Both the position numbers and the translations under genes were made by a program. The notes below the pieces were generated by a model that saw only the letters and a program-made list of their open reading frames with translations, searched no databases and had not been told where the DNA came from. Of a DNA stretch of 64,000 nucleotides, positions 17,159 through 27,878 are shown one piece after another. This DNA is from Oreohelix idahoensis (taxonomy: Eukaryota > Mollusca > Gastropoda > Stylommatophora > Oreohelicidae). The number at the start of each line of letters is the position of its first letter. Positions within the stretch are counted from its first letter, which is position 1. The stretch is taken from positions 248,001 through 312,000 of the forward strand of contig JAMPIV010019831.1 of the NCBI GenBank assembly GCA_024509875.1. The letters are read 5' to 3'.

Positions 17159-19770
17159 TGTCGTAATTTTTATCTGAGAGAGTTCTGATGGATATTGGTA
17201 CTTTAGAGTGTAGAATGATAGTGAAGGCTCTGTGAGAATAAGGATTTAGGAAAGTGAGGTAGTAGATTCACAAGGGCTGGGGGAAGAGTAAGGACAGTCT
17301 CTTATTACGACAATATTTGTCTCTCAAAAACTATTCCTACCGCTCTTCTGAACAAACAGTTGTTTGTCAGTTCCAGTCGCTCATGCGCACACACCGATTT
17401 GGTGATTCTGACGCACAACGTACATGAATACACACTACGATAACAAAATATGGGAAATGTTTGGGTTTTGGGCCAGCCGACACCAATGCTAATAAAGTTT
17501 TTAATACTTTTATTATCATAAAATCAAGTTACAAGAAGGTATCAATGTACAGTCAGAAATCATGGGTTACAAAACACAAAATAACAGGGGGGAGGGTTTC
17601 TGAGGAGAAGTACCCAATGCACCTTTTCCCGCTTGTATTTACTAACAGAAAAGACCGGGTCCCAAAGACGAGAAGGGGGGGGGATGATGATGATGATCAG
17701 AGATAGGCAATTTAACCCAGTGGTAAATTTATTACTCTGATCAAGGGGGTTACAATAATAAGGGGTAAAGGAAAAGCTAGGGGTCATCAAATTTTTTCCT
17801 TTAATCGACCAATTTTTCCGGGAGGGGGGAATGCTCACAGTTAAATAATCCCGCTAGGAGAAATCCCGTACAATTAATACAGTACACCTTAATACTAGGT
17901 TGAACTAATTATAAGGGTAAAAAGATTAAATCTCCTTTTTCAAAAAAAAAAAACACGCTTTGCTGGCCAGCACACAGTCACACACACACAGACTTACCAA
18001 ATGGTGAATTCTGGCACTTCATAGGAAATACATAAAAAAAAGCACTAAACCTTGGCTTAGGTAAAAGTATTTTCTTCCGTGTACAGCCCCAGATTAGCGG
18101 GTTGTTGAAGTTAACAAAGTGTCCCGAAATCGCTGGACGTTGAAGTGTAACGGTACTGTTTGTTTATTAGATAAAGTTCCTAAAGAATGGCACAGGCACT
18201 TGGCTAGGGGTGAGGAATGGTGTGGTGTTTATGATTGGCACAGCTGGTGGAGATAACTTTCTTTTGCAGTAATGTCACAAACTACAAAAACACTGAGGTA
18301 AGTTCTTCAGGGGGTTGGTACAATCCAATGATTATGCTTGACAGACAGTGTCAGGGAAATCTATGTTCTTCTTCACGAATAGAGCAGTGAGTAAAATATT
18401 GCTACTGTTGACTGTTCTTCTTCCAGTTTGATAACTATAAAAAAACCGACTTTATGAATTGGGATGTTAAAATAGTCTTTGGGTTTGCTTTGTTTCTGTA
18501 TACTTCAGATAGCTGAACCCCAACAGGATCGCCACAAAGATTAAATTTCAAATATGTTCATAAGTCACTGGAGTAATCGAACTGAACCGGCAAGACTCTA
18601 GATATATATTATTGCTGCGAAATGGCTGCTTAAATGATGTTTCATTGCTGCTTAATTGCTGCTTAAATGATGTTTCATTGCTGCTTAATTGCTGCTTAAA
18701 TGATGTTTCATTGCTGCTTAATTGCTGGGATGCGAGGTTTAAAAGATCATTCTGGATGCAACAGAAAAACATGAAATGCAATAAAATCATATTAAAATCT
18801 AGCGCGCGATACATTTACAGTTTAACTATTTTCTGTACTCGCATCTTCAATTAATAAAGGAAGAAAAAAACTCCCCGTGAGGTTAATAGTTGAAAGCACA
18901 TCTATTTATACAGAACTAAACTGTATTAAAGTTATAATTCCCTTAAGCGGCTATTGTATTAGGAAATAAACTTATAGATGTAACATTTAGTTGGCACTAG
19001 AACTTTGAAGATGGGCTTATTTAATAAGGTTACATTTACACCACAATCCCGTGAACTAAATATGAAATAACTAGACCACTGATCACTCGAAGCTAAAGTA
19101 TAAATTACCGTCTGCACAGAAAAAGAATTTCACTCCAATAGCCAACAATTTAGATGAAATCTAGCAGGAATTATTTTCTATATGCTAGTGAATCTTAGAA
19201 TTCTGTCAGAACGAATGATACGTTGCCCTTTTCATATTCTGTATTTATCTATTAGAAAGGCAAGATAAATGGTACATGTGAAAATTTCGCACCTCTTCAG
19301 TTCCCAGGGGAAGTCGAAGTTATTTAGCCGCCATGCTAATCACGATGGCTCGACTGGCTTCCGATCTCCGTTCGTTTCAGGCTGCTCGCACGAGCATGTG
19401 AAATTCCGGCGAGACTAGCCTCGTTCGCGGTGAGTTTCCTGATTCCTCAGATCGTATCCGCTACGCTGAGCGTTCCGTCTTTCGGGCAAGTCTGCCGGTG
19501 GCCACAGAAGTGCGAAGTCTGCATGAAGCTTTCTTCTGACCGCTCGTGTCCGACTTGCGAACGGTTCAGTGTTCGTACGGAGATGCTAAACTTCTGCTTC
19601 TCTGTTCTGGGGATCTTCTTGACTGCTTTGATCCTAGCCGCTACTCTTCGTTGATGAAAAGTTACAACAATACTGATGTTCAGGGATTCTAATGTTATGA
19701 AAAGCTAAAGTCCCTTTAATCATCCATCAAATCAGGGAAAATTCACTTGACAAACTAGACGTACGTCACA
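17159..19770. mobile_element. Probable solo LTR, 2.6 kb, TSD ATAAC
   Basis: The insert starts TGTCGTAAT and ends CGTCACA, so it has TG...CA ends, and it is flanked by the 5-mer ATAAC on both sides (17154-17158 and 19771-19775). B2 shows the undisturbed site. There is no coding frame of a known family and no internal direct repeat that I can see, which fits one large LTR left by recombination between two LTRs. It contains a G/A-rich run (17670-17700), AATAAA near 17490 and a 33-bp tandem repeat. Orientation cannot be decided. A complete small non-autonomous element is the alternative. Confidence 0.6.
18631..18727. repeat. Tandem repeat, 33-bp unit, about three copies
   Basis: The word TAAATGATGTTTCATTGCTG recurs at 18631, 18664 and 18697, with GCTTAATTGCTGCT between copies. 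It lies inside the solo LTR, and the short frames across it only repeat the same peptide. Confidence 0.88.
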
Positions 19771-19970
19771 ATAACCAACCATTATGAACTATAACTACAA
19801 AAGGAAAATACCTACTAGAGATAATATAGTATAAAATAAATGCAAACAAAAACATTTTATAACAAAGGAAACACGTCCTGATATAACCAACAACCCCATG
19901 CACATGGTAGATGGTTGAAAAGGGCGTGCTACAAAGAAAAGTAGCAAACACGGTAATTTAAAAAAAAAGA
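19771..19970 (+). other. 3' end of LINE B1 with A-rich tail
   Basis: It matches the B2 3' end at 40410-40596, including CATATGGTAGATGGTTGAAA (CACATGG here), GGGCGTGCTACAAAGAAAAG and CAAACACGGTAA, followed by a run of A. No gene is seen. Confidence 0.85.
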
Positions 19971-19980
19971 CTGTACTGAA
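19971..19980 (+). other. Boundary decamer CTGTACTGAA (B1/A2)
   Basis: This is the right-hand copy of the B1 target duplication. It also directly precedes the truncated 5' end of A2, whose first bases (AAAAGAGCTACAGTG) match A4 near 44362. Confidence 0.85.
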
Positions 19981-20027
19981 AAAAGAGCTACAGTGTAACT
20001 GAATGAACTTCGATTTTTACCGCAGAG

Positions 20028-20732
20028 ATGGTAGCAATTCTTAAAAGTTTAGAAATAATCGAAGATAACCCACCAGAAGCTGTTACGATATTTACAGACT
20101 CACTATCATCCATACAAGCACTAGAACACCCAGGTAAATGTAGCCGGCCAGACATAAAGGAAGAAATTCTAGCAATTAATACATCACTAGGGAACAGAGG
20201 ATGTAGTGTGAGGCTAGTGTGGGTTCCAGCACACATAGGTATTGCTGGTAACGAGTTGGCAGATCAGAACGCCAAGAATGGAAGAACAGGTAAAAACAAT
20301 ATAAGAGCAGGACTGGGAAGGTCGGAGATCAAGAGCCAAGTGAAGATTGCTGTAAACGAGGAATGAAAGACAACGTGGAAGAACAGTAGAAAAGGCAGAC
20401 ATGCGTTCAAACTGCTGAAAGAGCCAACGAGGACATGCCAAGTCAGAGAAGAATTAAAGATACCATCAAACAAAAAATTGTGGCGTATCCGCCTCGGTGC
20501 AGCATACTTTATGATAGAAGAACCACACTGCCAAGAATGTCAGGAAGAGAATGACATAGACCACTACCTGATCCACTGTAAAAAGTATGAACAACAAAGG
20601 CTTGAATTAAAAACTTACTATAGAAATCACAATATAGACTTGATAGGTGATAAGGTTTTAAATATAGATGCCCCAAGAGATGCCCAATTAATACTTAAAA
20701 GATATATACATAAAACAAAGGAAAACATATAA
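20028..20732 (+). pseudogene. LINE A2 ORF2, RNase H end
   Basis: One reading frame runs from the RNase H Glu helix (MVAILKSLEII; the true frame begins slightly upstream) through FTDSLSSIQAL and WVPAHIGIAGNELADQNAK to the CQECQEENDIDHYLIHC tail. It is broken by a single TGA at 20364-20366, where A1 and A4 have TGG (Trp, EEWKTTW or DEWKTMW). The first catalytic Asp lies upstream of the truncation. The same TGA recurs in A3 at 23229. Confidence 0.87.
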
Positions 20733-21155
20733 GGCTAGTAACCAAAAAAAATATATATATATATATAAACACAAAATAAAAAGAAAAAAACAACTTACTA
20801 ACTACTCATAGGACAAGGAAGACAACAAGGTATTCAATAAAAAAAAAACAACTCAAAAAGAACAAATACTAATACAAAGTAAAACCAAGTGTAAAGGACA
20901 ATTGTTATCAAGAAACAATACAATAGAGAAAATAAAATGGACAAATGCTAATATAAATTGAAATCAGCAACTGCTAAAGACAATAGATATTTAAATTGAA
21001 TGCAAAATTAAAAAATAAAATGACACTAAATACCCCAATTATAACCAAATTTCAGGTTGAACAGGGTAGACAAAGATGGAACGAGAAGAGGCAATAACGG
21101 TAAACTGTTAAGTGTCCGCCCTCCACCCATCACCTCATCAAAACAACAACAACAA
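20733..21155 (+). other. 3' UTR and CAA tail of LINE A2
   Basis: Non-coding, shared with A3 and A4. It contains a TA run at about 20751-20767 in the position where A3 and A4 have much longer ones. Confidence 0.8.
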
Positions 21156-21165
21156 CTGTACTGAA
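21156..21165 (+). other. Boundary decamer CTGTACTGAA (A2/A3)
   Basis: The decamer lies between the CAA tail of A2 and the truncated start of A3 (GAAGAGGTAACTAGTGC, matching A4 near 42684). No B element sits here, so the decamer is part of the A-to-A junction itself. Confidence 0.85.
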
Positions 21166-23597
21166 ATGAAGAGGTAACTAGTGCAATAAATGAGAAATCT
21201 AACACTGCCTCAGGGCATGATATACTTATTTATGAAATCCTTAAGAAAGTACCCCAAAAAACTATAAACAAAATAACTTCCCTCTATAACAAAATCTGGA
21301 GCTTAGGAAAGATACCAAAAGATACCAAAAGCATGGAAAGTAGCTATGATAGTACCCATCCTAAAACTCAGTAAGGAAGCCCATGATGTAAGTTCATATA
21401 GGCCTATCTCCTTAACATCACAACTAGGTAAAATACTGACAACTGTTGTGAATAAAAGAGTTAAATTCTACTTAGAAAAAAACCAGTTATATAGCCCAAA
21501 CCAGTCAGGGTTTAGATCAGACAGAAGTACAGTAGATCAGCTTGTAAGATTAGAACATGATGTAAAGCTAGGGTTCAAGAGGAAAGAGAAAACGGTGGCA
21601 GTCTTTCTAGATATAGCCAGGGCATATGATGAATGCTGGCGAGATGAAGCTCTTTACCAAATGAAAAAGATTGGCATTACTGGTAAAACCTATAGGTATC
21701 TAGAAAACTTTTTACAGGACAGGTATTTTGTTGTACAGGTGAATAATGATAGGTCAGAAATATATGAACAAATGAATGGGATTCCTCAAGGATCAGTGAT
21801 TTCTCCTTCAATTTTCACTATAGCTGTAAATGATTTAGCAGATGAATTTAATGACATAAAGAATGCAGTATCACAATTTGCAGATGACTGTGCCTTTGGC
21901 GATCTGGAAAAAACTTGGACCATGTTTACCAAAAACTTCAAAAACAAATAGACAAAGTTTCAGAGTGGATGAAAAAAGTTAGGGCTTCCCAATGAATGTA
22001 AACAAAACAGTAGGTATCATTTTCAGCAAAGGAAATTTTTAAAAAAAATAACAAAATCAATATAACCATTAAAGGACAGAAAATATGTACCTCCTCAACA
22101 ACAAGATTTCCGGGCATAACTTTAGATAAACAACTAAATTATAATAAACATATAGACAATTTAGTAGAAAGCTGTAGGAAACCCCTAAATATATTAAGGA
22201 TTGTAAAAGGTAATGGATGGAAGGCCAGCAATAAAATAATGCTTATGTTCTACAAGTCTTTCATCAGGGGGAAACTGGATTATGCCAGCATAGTCTATGA
22301 CTCAGCAGCAGCTTATAACAAAGCAAAACTGGACAGGATACAAAATGCAGCCATGAGAACCATTGCAGGTGCATTTATATCGACACCAGTAGAAGCTCTA
22401 GAAGTAGCTCTTGGCATACCTCGCCTTGGTCTAAGACGGAAAGAACTAAGATTAAATTATTGGAGTAAAGTAGCACAAGAAGTGACCCACCCAGCACATA
22501 AAGCATTTGTCAAAAACCAACCAAGTGTATGGGAAGTCCCCTTAAATAAAGATAGATATCCAAGAGGGTGGAGAACTATAGAAGATCTAACGCAGCTCAA
22601 GAACTATCAAACACAATTAAACATAGTAATAAATACAAAAGCAAAATACCAACCTGGGAACTAAAAACATCAATAATAGACTACACACTTACTGAAAAGA
22701 TCGAACAAAACATAGAAGATAAGGAAGCCAAAATAGAAAGTTCATAGATCAACTTACTAAACAAAGCCTGGCCGTCTACACTGATGGATCTAAGAGTGAT
22801 AGTGTGCAACTAGGTGCCGGAGTTGTAATACTACAATGGGGAATAAAACAGAGCTACAGTGTAACTGAAGGGACTTCGTTTTTTACCGCAGTGATGGTAG
22901 CAATTCTTAAAAGTTTAGAAATAATCGAAGATAACCCATCAGAAGCTGTTACGATATTTACAGACTCACTATCATCCCTACAAGCACTAGAACACCCAGG
23001 TAAATGTAGCCGGCCAGACATAAAGGAAGAATTCTAGCAATTAATACATCACTAGGGAACAGAAGATGTAGTGTGAGGCTAGTGTGGGTTCCAGCACACA
23101 TAGGTATTGCTGGTAACGAGTTGGCAGATAAGAATGCCAAGAATGGAAGAACAGGTAAAAACAATATAAGAGCAGGACTAGGAAGGTCGGAGATCAAGAG
23201 CCAAGTGAAGATGGCTGTAAACGAGGAATGAAAGACAACGTGGAAGAACAGTAGAAAAGGCAGACATGCGTTCAAACTGCTGAAAGAGCCAACGAGGACA
23301 TGCCAAGTCAGAGAAGAATTAAAGATACCATCAAACAAAAAATTGTGGCGTCTCCGCCTCGGTGCAGCATACTTTATGATAGAAGAACCACACTGCCAAG
23401 AATGTCAGGAAGAGAATGACATAGACCACTACCTGATCCATTGTAAAAAATATGAACAACAAAGGCTTGAATTAAAAACTTACTATAGAAATCACAATAT
23501 AGACTTGATAGGTGATAATGTTTTAAATATAGATGCCCCAAGAGATGCCCAATTAATACTTAAAAGATATATACATAAAACAAAGGAAAACATATAA
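21166..23597 (+). pseudogene. LINE A3 ORF2: reverse transcriptase and RNase H, broken
   Basis: The RT core is clear: VPILKLSKEAHD and SSYRPISLTSQ, then NQSGFRSDRSTVDQL, VFLDIARAYDECW, NGIPQGSVISPSIF, and the active site QFADDC (about 21874-21891). A one-base loss right after FADDC shifts the frame. A second break near 21980 separates the thumb region (22239-22664, YKSFIRGKLDYASIVYDS). RNase H follows with YTDGSKSDS, the Glu helix changed to AVMVAILKSLE, and TDSLSSLQAL; a lost A near 23033 and a TGA at 23229-23231 break it. The last part (23343-23597) has the CQECQEENDIDHYLIHC tail. It cannot make a working protein. Confidence 0.9.
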
Positions 23598-24115
<518 letters not shown>

Positions 24116-24125
24116 CTGTACTGAA
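24116..24125 (+). other. Boundary decamer CTGTACTGAA (A3/B2)
   Basis: This is the left copy of the B2 target duplication: AACTGTACTGAAAG at 24114-24127 is repeated at 40595-40608. Confidence 0.85.
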
Positions 24126-24129
24126 AGGA

Positions 24130-24821
24130 CTTCCAGTTTGCCTTTTTTAGGTTGAATGAAGGTTTCGAGCTTCTTGGACTAGTTCTATATTTGTCGTTTA
24201 GGTTTATTTCTATGGGTAAGTGGTCTGAGCTGGAGTCATTCAGTACTTCCCATTTAGCAGAGGCTAGGTTTGGTGTTATAATACTTATGTCTATTGCTGT
24301 ATCTCCTCCACTGTTGCATCGGTTAACCCTTGTCACTGAGCCATCATTTAGTATGATTAGCTCAGCGCTTTCAATGTAGTCCAACAGTCTTTTTCCTGCT
24401 TGATCATTACTGTTGTTACCCCATGCCTCATGGTGGGAATTAAAGTCACCTACCAATAATGTTCTTTGGTCTATTTGTGTGTTAATAGTGGCAATGTCCC
24501 TATCGGTTAGTTATCTTTCTCAATGTCTAATGTTATACTTATTCCTTCAATATTTTCTGTGTTGAATTGTTCCCAATTTAATATTTTGTAGTCTTCATGT
24601 ATTAGAAAGGCCACGCCCCCTCCTCTTCCCTCAGGTCTATCATTTCTAAGTGTTATATATCCTTGGTAGTTCAGTTTCTGTTTGGGGTTCAGGAGGGTTT
24701 CTTGTATTGCAAAGATGGGTTTTGCCTCCTTATACTGTCCCATAAGAGACATCAGGTTCTTCCTGGCACCCGTACAGTTCCACTGAACTACTTTGATAGC
24801 TCTAGAGTTTTTGGTCCCCAT
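24130..24821 (-). pseudogene. LINE B2 ORF2, apurinic endonuclease domain (inverted segment)
   Basis: This is the N-terminal endonuclease of ORF2, which nicks target DNA to start reverse transcription. It starts with ATG at 24821, overlapping the end of ORF1 by about 20 bases. Visible motifs are VVQWNCTGARKN, AIQETLLNP with catalytic Glu, GRGGGVAFLI, then after a deletion VGDFNSHHEAWG (Asp, Asn), AIDISIITPNLAS and the final SSSDHLPIEI with the catalytic Asp-His. Between 24507 and 24456 a deletion removes the ILNVYA-type strand seen in A4 and shifts the frame. The domain stops at ANWKS (24130), where the inversion ends; the next residues continue at 27278 on the plus strand. Confidence 0.88.
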
Positions 24822-26440
24822 TTCGTATGGTTAGCTTAGTTATGTTATTGTTTTTATTAGGTTCTTTGATAGGGGATCTACTTTTATGGTTTTGCTCACT
24901 ATCTCTCATGTTCTCCACAAACTCATCATTCCAAGTAACCATTGTACTCGGAACTCTTTCTGCGATGTATGGTAGGTGCAGTTCCACTGTTTCCTTGAAT
25001 ATTTCCATATTTTCTTTGTTGTCCTGGTTTTTAATCATTTTAGCTCTTTCTCTCTCTATTTTTTTAAGGATTTCTTCATTAGCTTCTTTTATCTCTGCTA
25101 TTTTTTTGAGGTCTCTCTCTATTTCCTTTTGTGCTGTTTTTATTTCTTCTAGTACTTGTCTGGCTTGGATGAGGTTTTGTTCTGTCTCTTCTGTGTTGCC
25201 ATCTTCTTTACTGTTTATGAGTGTTTTAATTTTATCTTCTTTCTGGATTTGTTCCTTTATGTCTTTCACTTCACTGGTTATTTGTTGTATTTGTTTCTTA
25301 ATGATACTTTCTTGAGAGTTTTGAAGATGGTTGTTTGTTTTCTGTCTTTCTTTTATTTTCCAGAATTGTTTATATGTTTCTAGTGATTCTTTTAATATGT
25401 GTTTTGTCTCTTGATAGATTAGGCACCTTTGATACCTGGCAATGTGGCTACCCTGGCAATTTGCACATTTTCTGTTTTTGTTTTCTCGTTTATAATCTTT
25501 ATCCTCCTTAGCCATTGTACAGTCTGCGTGTCTGTGTGCTCCCGCACAGAAACTGCACATAGTCGCTCTTTTACACACATGTTGCGTATGGCCAAAGCCT
25601 TCCTTGACAGTTTGTGCATTGTATGATGCTAGGTATGAATACCTCTGTTATTTTGGCTCTCTGGTTGAGTTTGACCTGCTTGGGTATTTCTGTGCCCTTT
25701 ATATTTAGCACTACCACTGTCGGATTCTTTTGCTCTTTGGTTTTTATTCTTTCTACTTTTTCTATCTTTGTTTGTGGGTTTTCTTTCATTATGTTAGTGT
25801 GGATCTCCTCTTCTGTTAGGATTGGGTCGACCCCTTTGATGACGAATCTTCGGGTCTCCTTGATCAACTCGATCTGTACCTTTATCCCATGTGCGAGTTG
25901 CACTTCTTTTGCGTTAGGCCTACTCTTTAATTCCTGTACTAGTGCCTTCCTTTTTTCTGTGTTGTTTACCGTGATTGTTACTCCATTTTTATGTTTTTGC
26001 ATTTTGTCAATATATTTTTTCCCTATTATTGCTTCCAGAATGACCAGGATTTTGTCATCCGGTAAAGATCTCAGTGTGGCATCTGTTCCAGCTATCTGTG
26101 TTATTTTGATTCTGTTTTTGGTTTCTTTGTTTTCTCCTCCTCTGGTTTCCTGACTGTTTTTGCTTGTGGTTTCATGGTTGTCCTCTTTCCTGAGTTCTGT
26201 CTGTTTGTTTACTGTCCGGGTTCCAGCGTCTTCGTTTTTGTTGTTTCTGCTTACTGCAGTTTTAATTACGCCTCCTTTCAGATTTGCCTTTATTGTTTCT
26301 ATTTTGGGTCCAATTTCTGTGTTTCTGACTATAGGGCTTGTGATCCTGTTCTTTTCTGTCGGGTTTGGTATTCTACCCTTTTCAGCTTGCCTGACCCACG
26401 CTTTTCCCTCCCCGGACTGCGACCTGGTCATTGGTGTCAT
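24802..26440 (-). pseudogene. LINE B2 ORF1, Gag-like nucleic-acid-binding protein (frameshifted)
   Basis: ORF1 of an I-type LINE, which coats element RNA. It starts with ATG at 26440 (an upstream ATG is followed at once by a stop). The N-terminal half is basic and polar, followed by an RRM-like region (about codons 130-260, with ITVNNTEKRKALVQ and RRFVIKGVDPILTEEEI). A one-base shift near 25600, inside the first zinc knuckle, splits it into 25571-26440 and 24802-25578. After it come CSFCAGAHRHADC and CANCQGSHIARYQRC, so three CCHC-type knuckles were present. The C-terminal part is a long charged coiled coil (IKEQIQKEDKIKTL onward). The stop at 24802 overlaps the ORF2 start. Confidence 0.87.
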
Positions 26441-26475
26441 TGTGATTATATTTATTGATTCATTTACCTATGATT

Positions 26476-26764
26476 TGGGACCCAAAGATGCAGCAATAGC
26501 TTGACTGCTTGCATCAGGGTCAGCGAACCAGAGCTGACCAAGACCCTACTCCACCTCCACATGGTGGTCCTGGAAACAGGCTACATCACTGCAGTCTGGC
26601 TGAGATAGTAGGGATCGCAGAGGGAAGGCAAACCCGGTCCCAAAAAATGCCGTGCTGAAGTCGGATGTGTCGACCGAAAGGTGCAGATATCACAGCTCCG
26701 GCGTAAACAGACACAACGCAACCAACGTCCTTTTCAGGACGAACGAGGAAGAAGGAAGAAGAAG
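26476..26764 (+). mobile_element. Short retroposon of 289 bp with GAA-rich tail and 14-bp TSD
   Basis: It is flanked by the 14-bp duplication ATTTACCTATGATT (26462-26475 and 26765-26778). The 3' end is a run of GAA/GAAG units preceded by a small hairpin (GTCCTTTTCAGGAC). The body has no open frame and I do not see clear pol III boxes. It is either a SINE or the 3' end of a LINE family not otherwise present here. It interrupts the 5' UTR of LINE B2. Confidence 0.8.
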
Positions 26765-26778
26765 ATTTACCTATGATT

Positions 26779-27270
26779 GTTAGTACCCTGCCTTTTATTT
26801 TGCAACTATTATTTTTCTTATATGACTGATCTTTATTGAAATTACTGTTTATCTCTAGTCTCATTAGTTTTATATATTTAAACTAATAATATAATTTGGC
26901 CTATCAATAGTGTATAACTGCTGGTAATCTACGATTACGAAAATGTACGGGAGACAAAATGGCTGCCGTACCCTCAACAAAGAAAACACCACGTTGCGCA
27001 CGAATCTATTGAATTTTCCCTATTATTTCGAATTTATATTACCACTCCTATTTACTACTTAACTAGATAATTAAAATTTAATAACGTATACTGCGTGTAC
27101 ACAACTAATACTTTAATGAAGAACAAAAACAACTTATCTGGAATTTGCCTAAAACCTTCACTGGAGTCCGTGTCCTGCTGTTGTCGTCGCTGACTGCATT
27201 GGTGTCCAAGAGGTCGGTTGCTTGATCGGTTGATGTGTCCACCTCCGTGTCCCTGTTTTGTGTGTAGAAT
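26779..27270 (-). other. 5' UTR of LINE B2 (inverted segment)
   Basis: Read on the minus strand this lies upstream of ORF1 and ends at the inversion joint near 27270. It is non-coding at its ORF1-proximal side. On the minus strand between about 27270 and 27105 there is a frame of coding-like composition (RDTEVDTSTDQATDLLDTN) with no recognised domain; it could be an upstream ORF or chance. Confidence 0.6.
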
Positions 27271-27383
27271 GTCCCGTATCCAATTGGAGCTAAGTAAACT
27301 AAGTATAGAACAAATTGAATCTGACAGTATAGATATATTTGCAGAAAAACTAACAAATGAGATTTTTAAAATAGCAATAAATG
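27271..27383 (+). pseudogene. LINE B2 ORF2 just after the inversion joint
   Basis: The plus strand encodes IQLELSKLSIEQIESDSIDI, then FAEKLTNEIFKIAI. This aligns with A4 directly after its endonuclease domain (FQSELEVMEYKDMESDD, then ETLTNEILKIAI). It is the residue-for-residue continuation of the endonuclease that ends at 24130 on the other strand. The REL LINE begins right after, at 27384, and B2 resumes at 37150. Confidence 0.85.
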
Positions 27384-27878
27384 ATAGGAAACTCTTTACA
27401 GAGCGATACAACAGGAAGCAATCTGATCATCAGAAGCAGTCCCCCCATCCGGCAAGTGTTTCGGCCCAATTACTCCTTTACACTCTACGGGGGGCGGGCC
27501 CACTTGGGTCATGACTCCCAAGCGTCTCAGCTTCCTGTTGTCTTGTATCGAAAATGAACCCATTTCACTTATGGTAGCAACTTTTAAATCCACAATGCCA
27601 GCCGTGGAGGCAATTGTAAAAGTAACACAGAGAAGACAAATTATTCCGTTCGTTCTGCCGCCCTTCACAACTAAGGACACACGCTGAGACACTAGCGCGC
27701 AGCGGACGAGCCTTAGCCCCTGCGCGCCGCAAGCCACTGAAATTCTGTACCTGACATCCCCTATAGTATACATCGCCTGTTGCCCCAGAGTCGCAGCTCT
27801 TTCACTAGTATACCAAAAAAACTCAGCGTTGTGGACTTAGAAACAATTTTGGTGTTTTCTGTACCGCAGCGTTTATTG
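27384..27878 (-). other. 3' UTR of the REL LINE
   Basis: About 495 non-coding bases after the stop codon. It has no poly(A) or microsatellite tail at its end. An imperfect inverted repeat joins CGATACAACAGGAAG (about 27406) with CTTCCTGTTGTCTTGTATCG (about 27531), so a long-range stem in the RNA is possible. Confidence 0.65.

Larger units (their letters stand above)
2801..19970 (+). mobile_element. LINE copy B1, 5'-inverted and carrying nested insertions
   Basis: This is a second I-type LINE family, related to but distinct from A. Flanks carry a 12-bp duplication (GACTGTACTGAA). The B1 parts are: an inverted segment 2801-3293; direct ORF2 3294-3346; ORF2 again from about 14620 to 15192; RNase H 16192-17022; 3' UTR 17023-17158; and the 3' end 19771-19970. 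The rest is later insertions: Tc1 with a Gmr1-like element inside, an RTE LINE and a solo LTR. The tail is an A-rich run after AACACGGTAA, not the CAA tail of family A. Confidence 0.85.
19981..21155 (+). mobile_element. LINE copy A2, 5'-truncated
   Basis: It holds only the RNase H end of ORF2, the 3' UTR with a short TA run near 20750, and a CAA tail ending at about 21155. Sequence is very close to A3 and A4. It is preceded and followed by CTGTACTGAA. Confidence 0.88.

Noticed and set aside
19430..19654. A 74-codon frame with two CxxC pairs in the solo LTR
   Set aside because: It is short, has no homologue I recognise, and lies in otherwise non-coding LTR sequence.
24827..26504. Hydrophobic plus-strand frames that could be read as membrane proteins
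   Set aside because: They lie antisense to LINE B2 ORF1, whose CCHC knuckles and overlap with ORF2 are clear on the minus strand.
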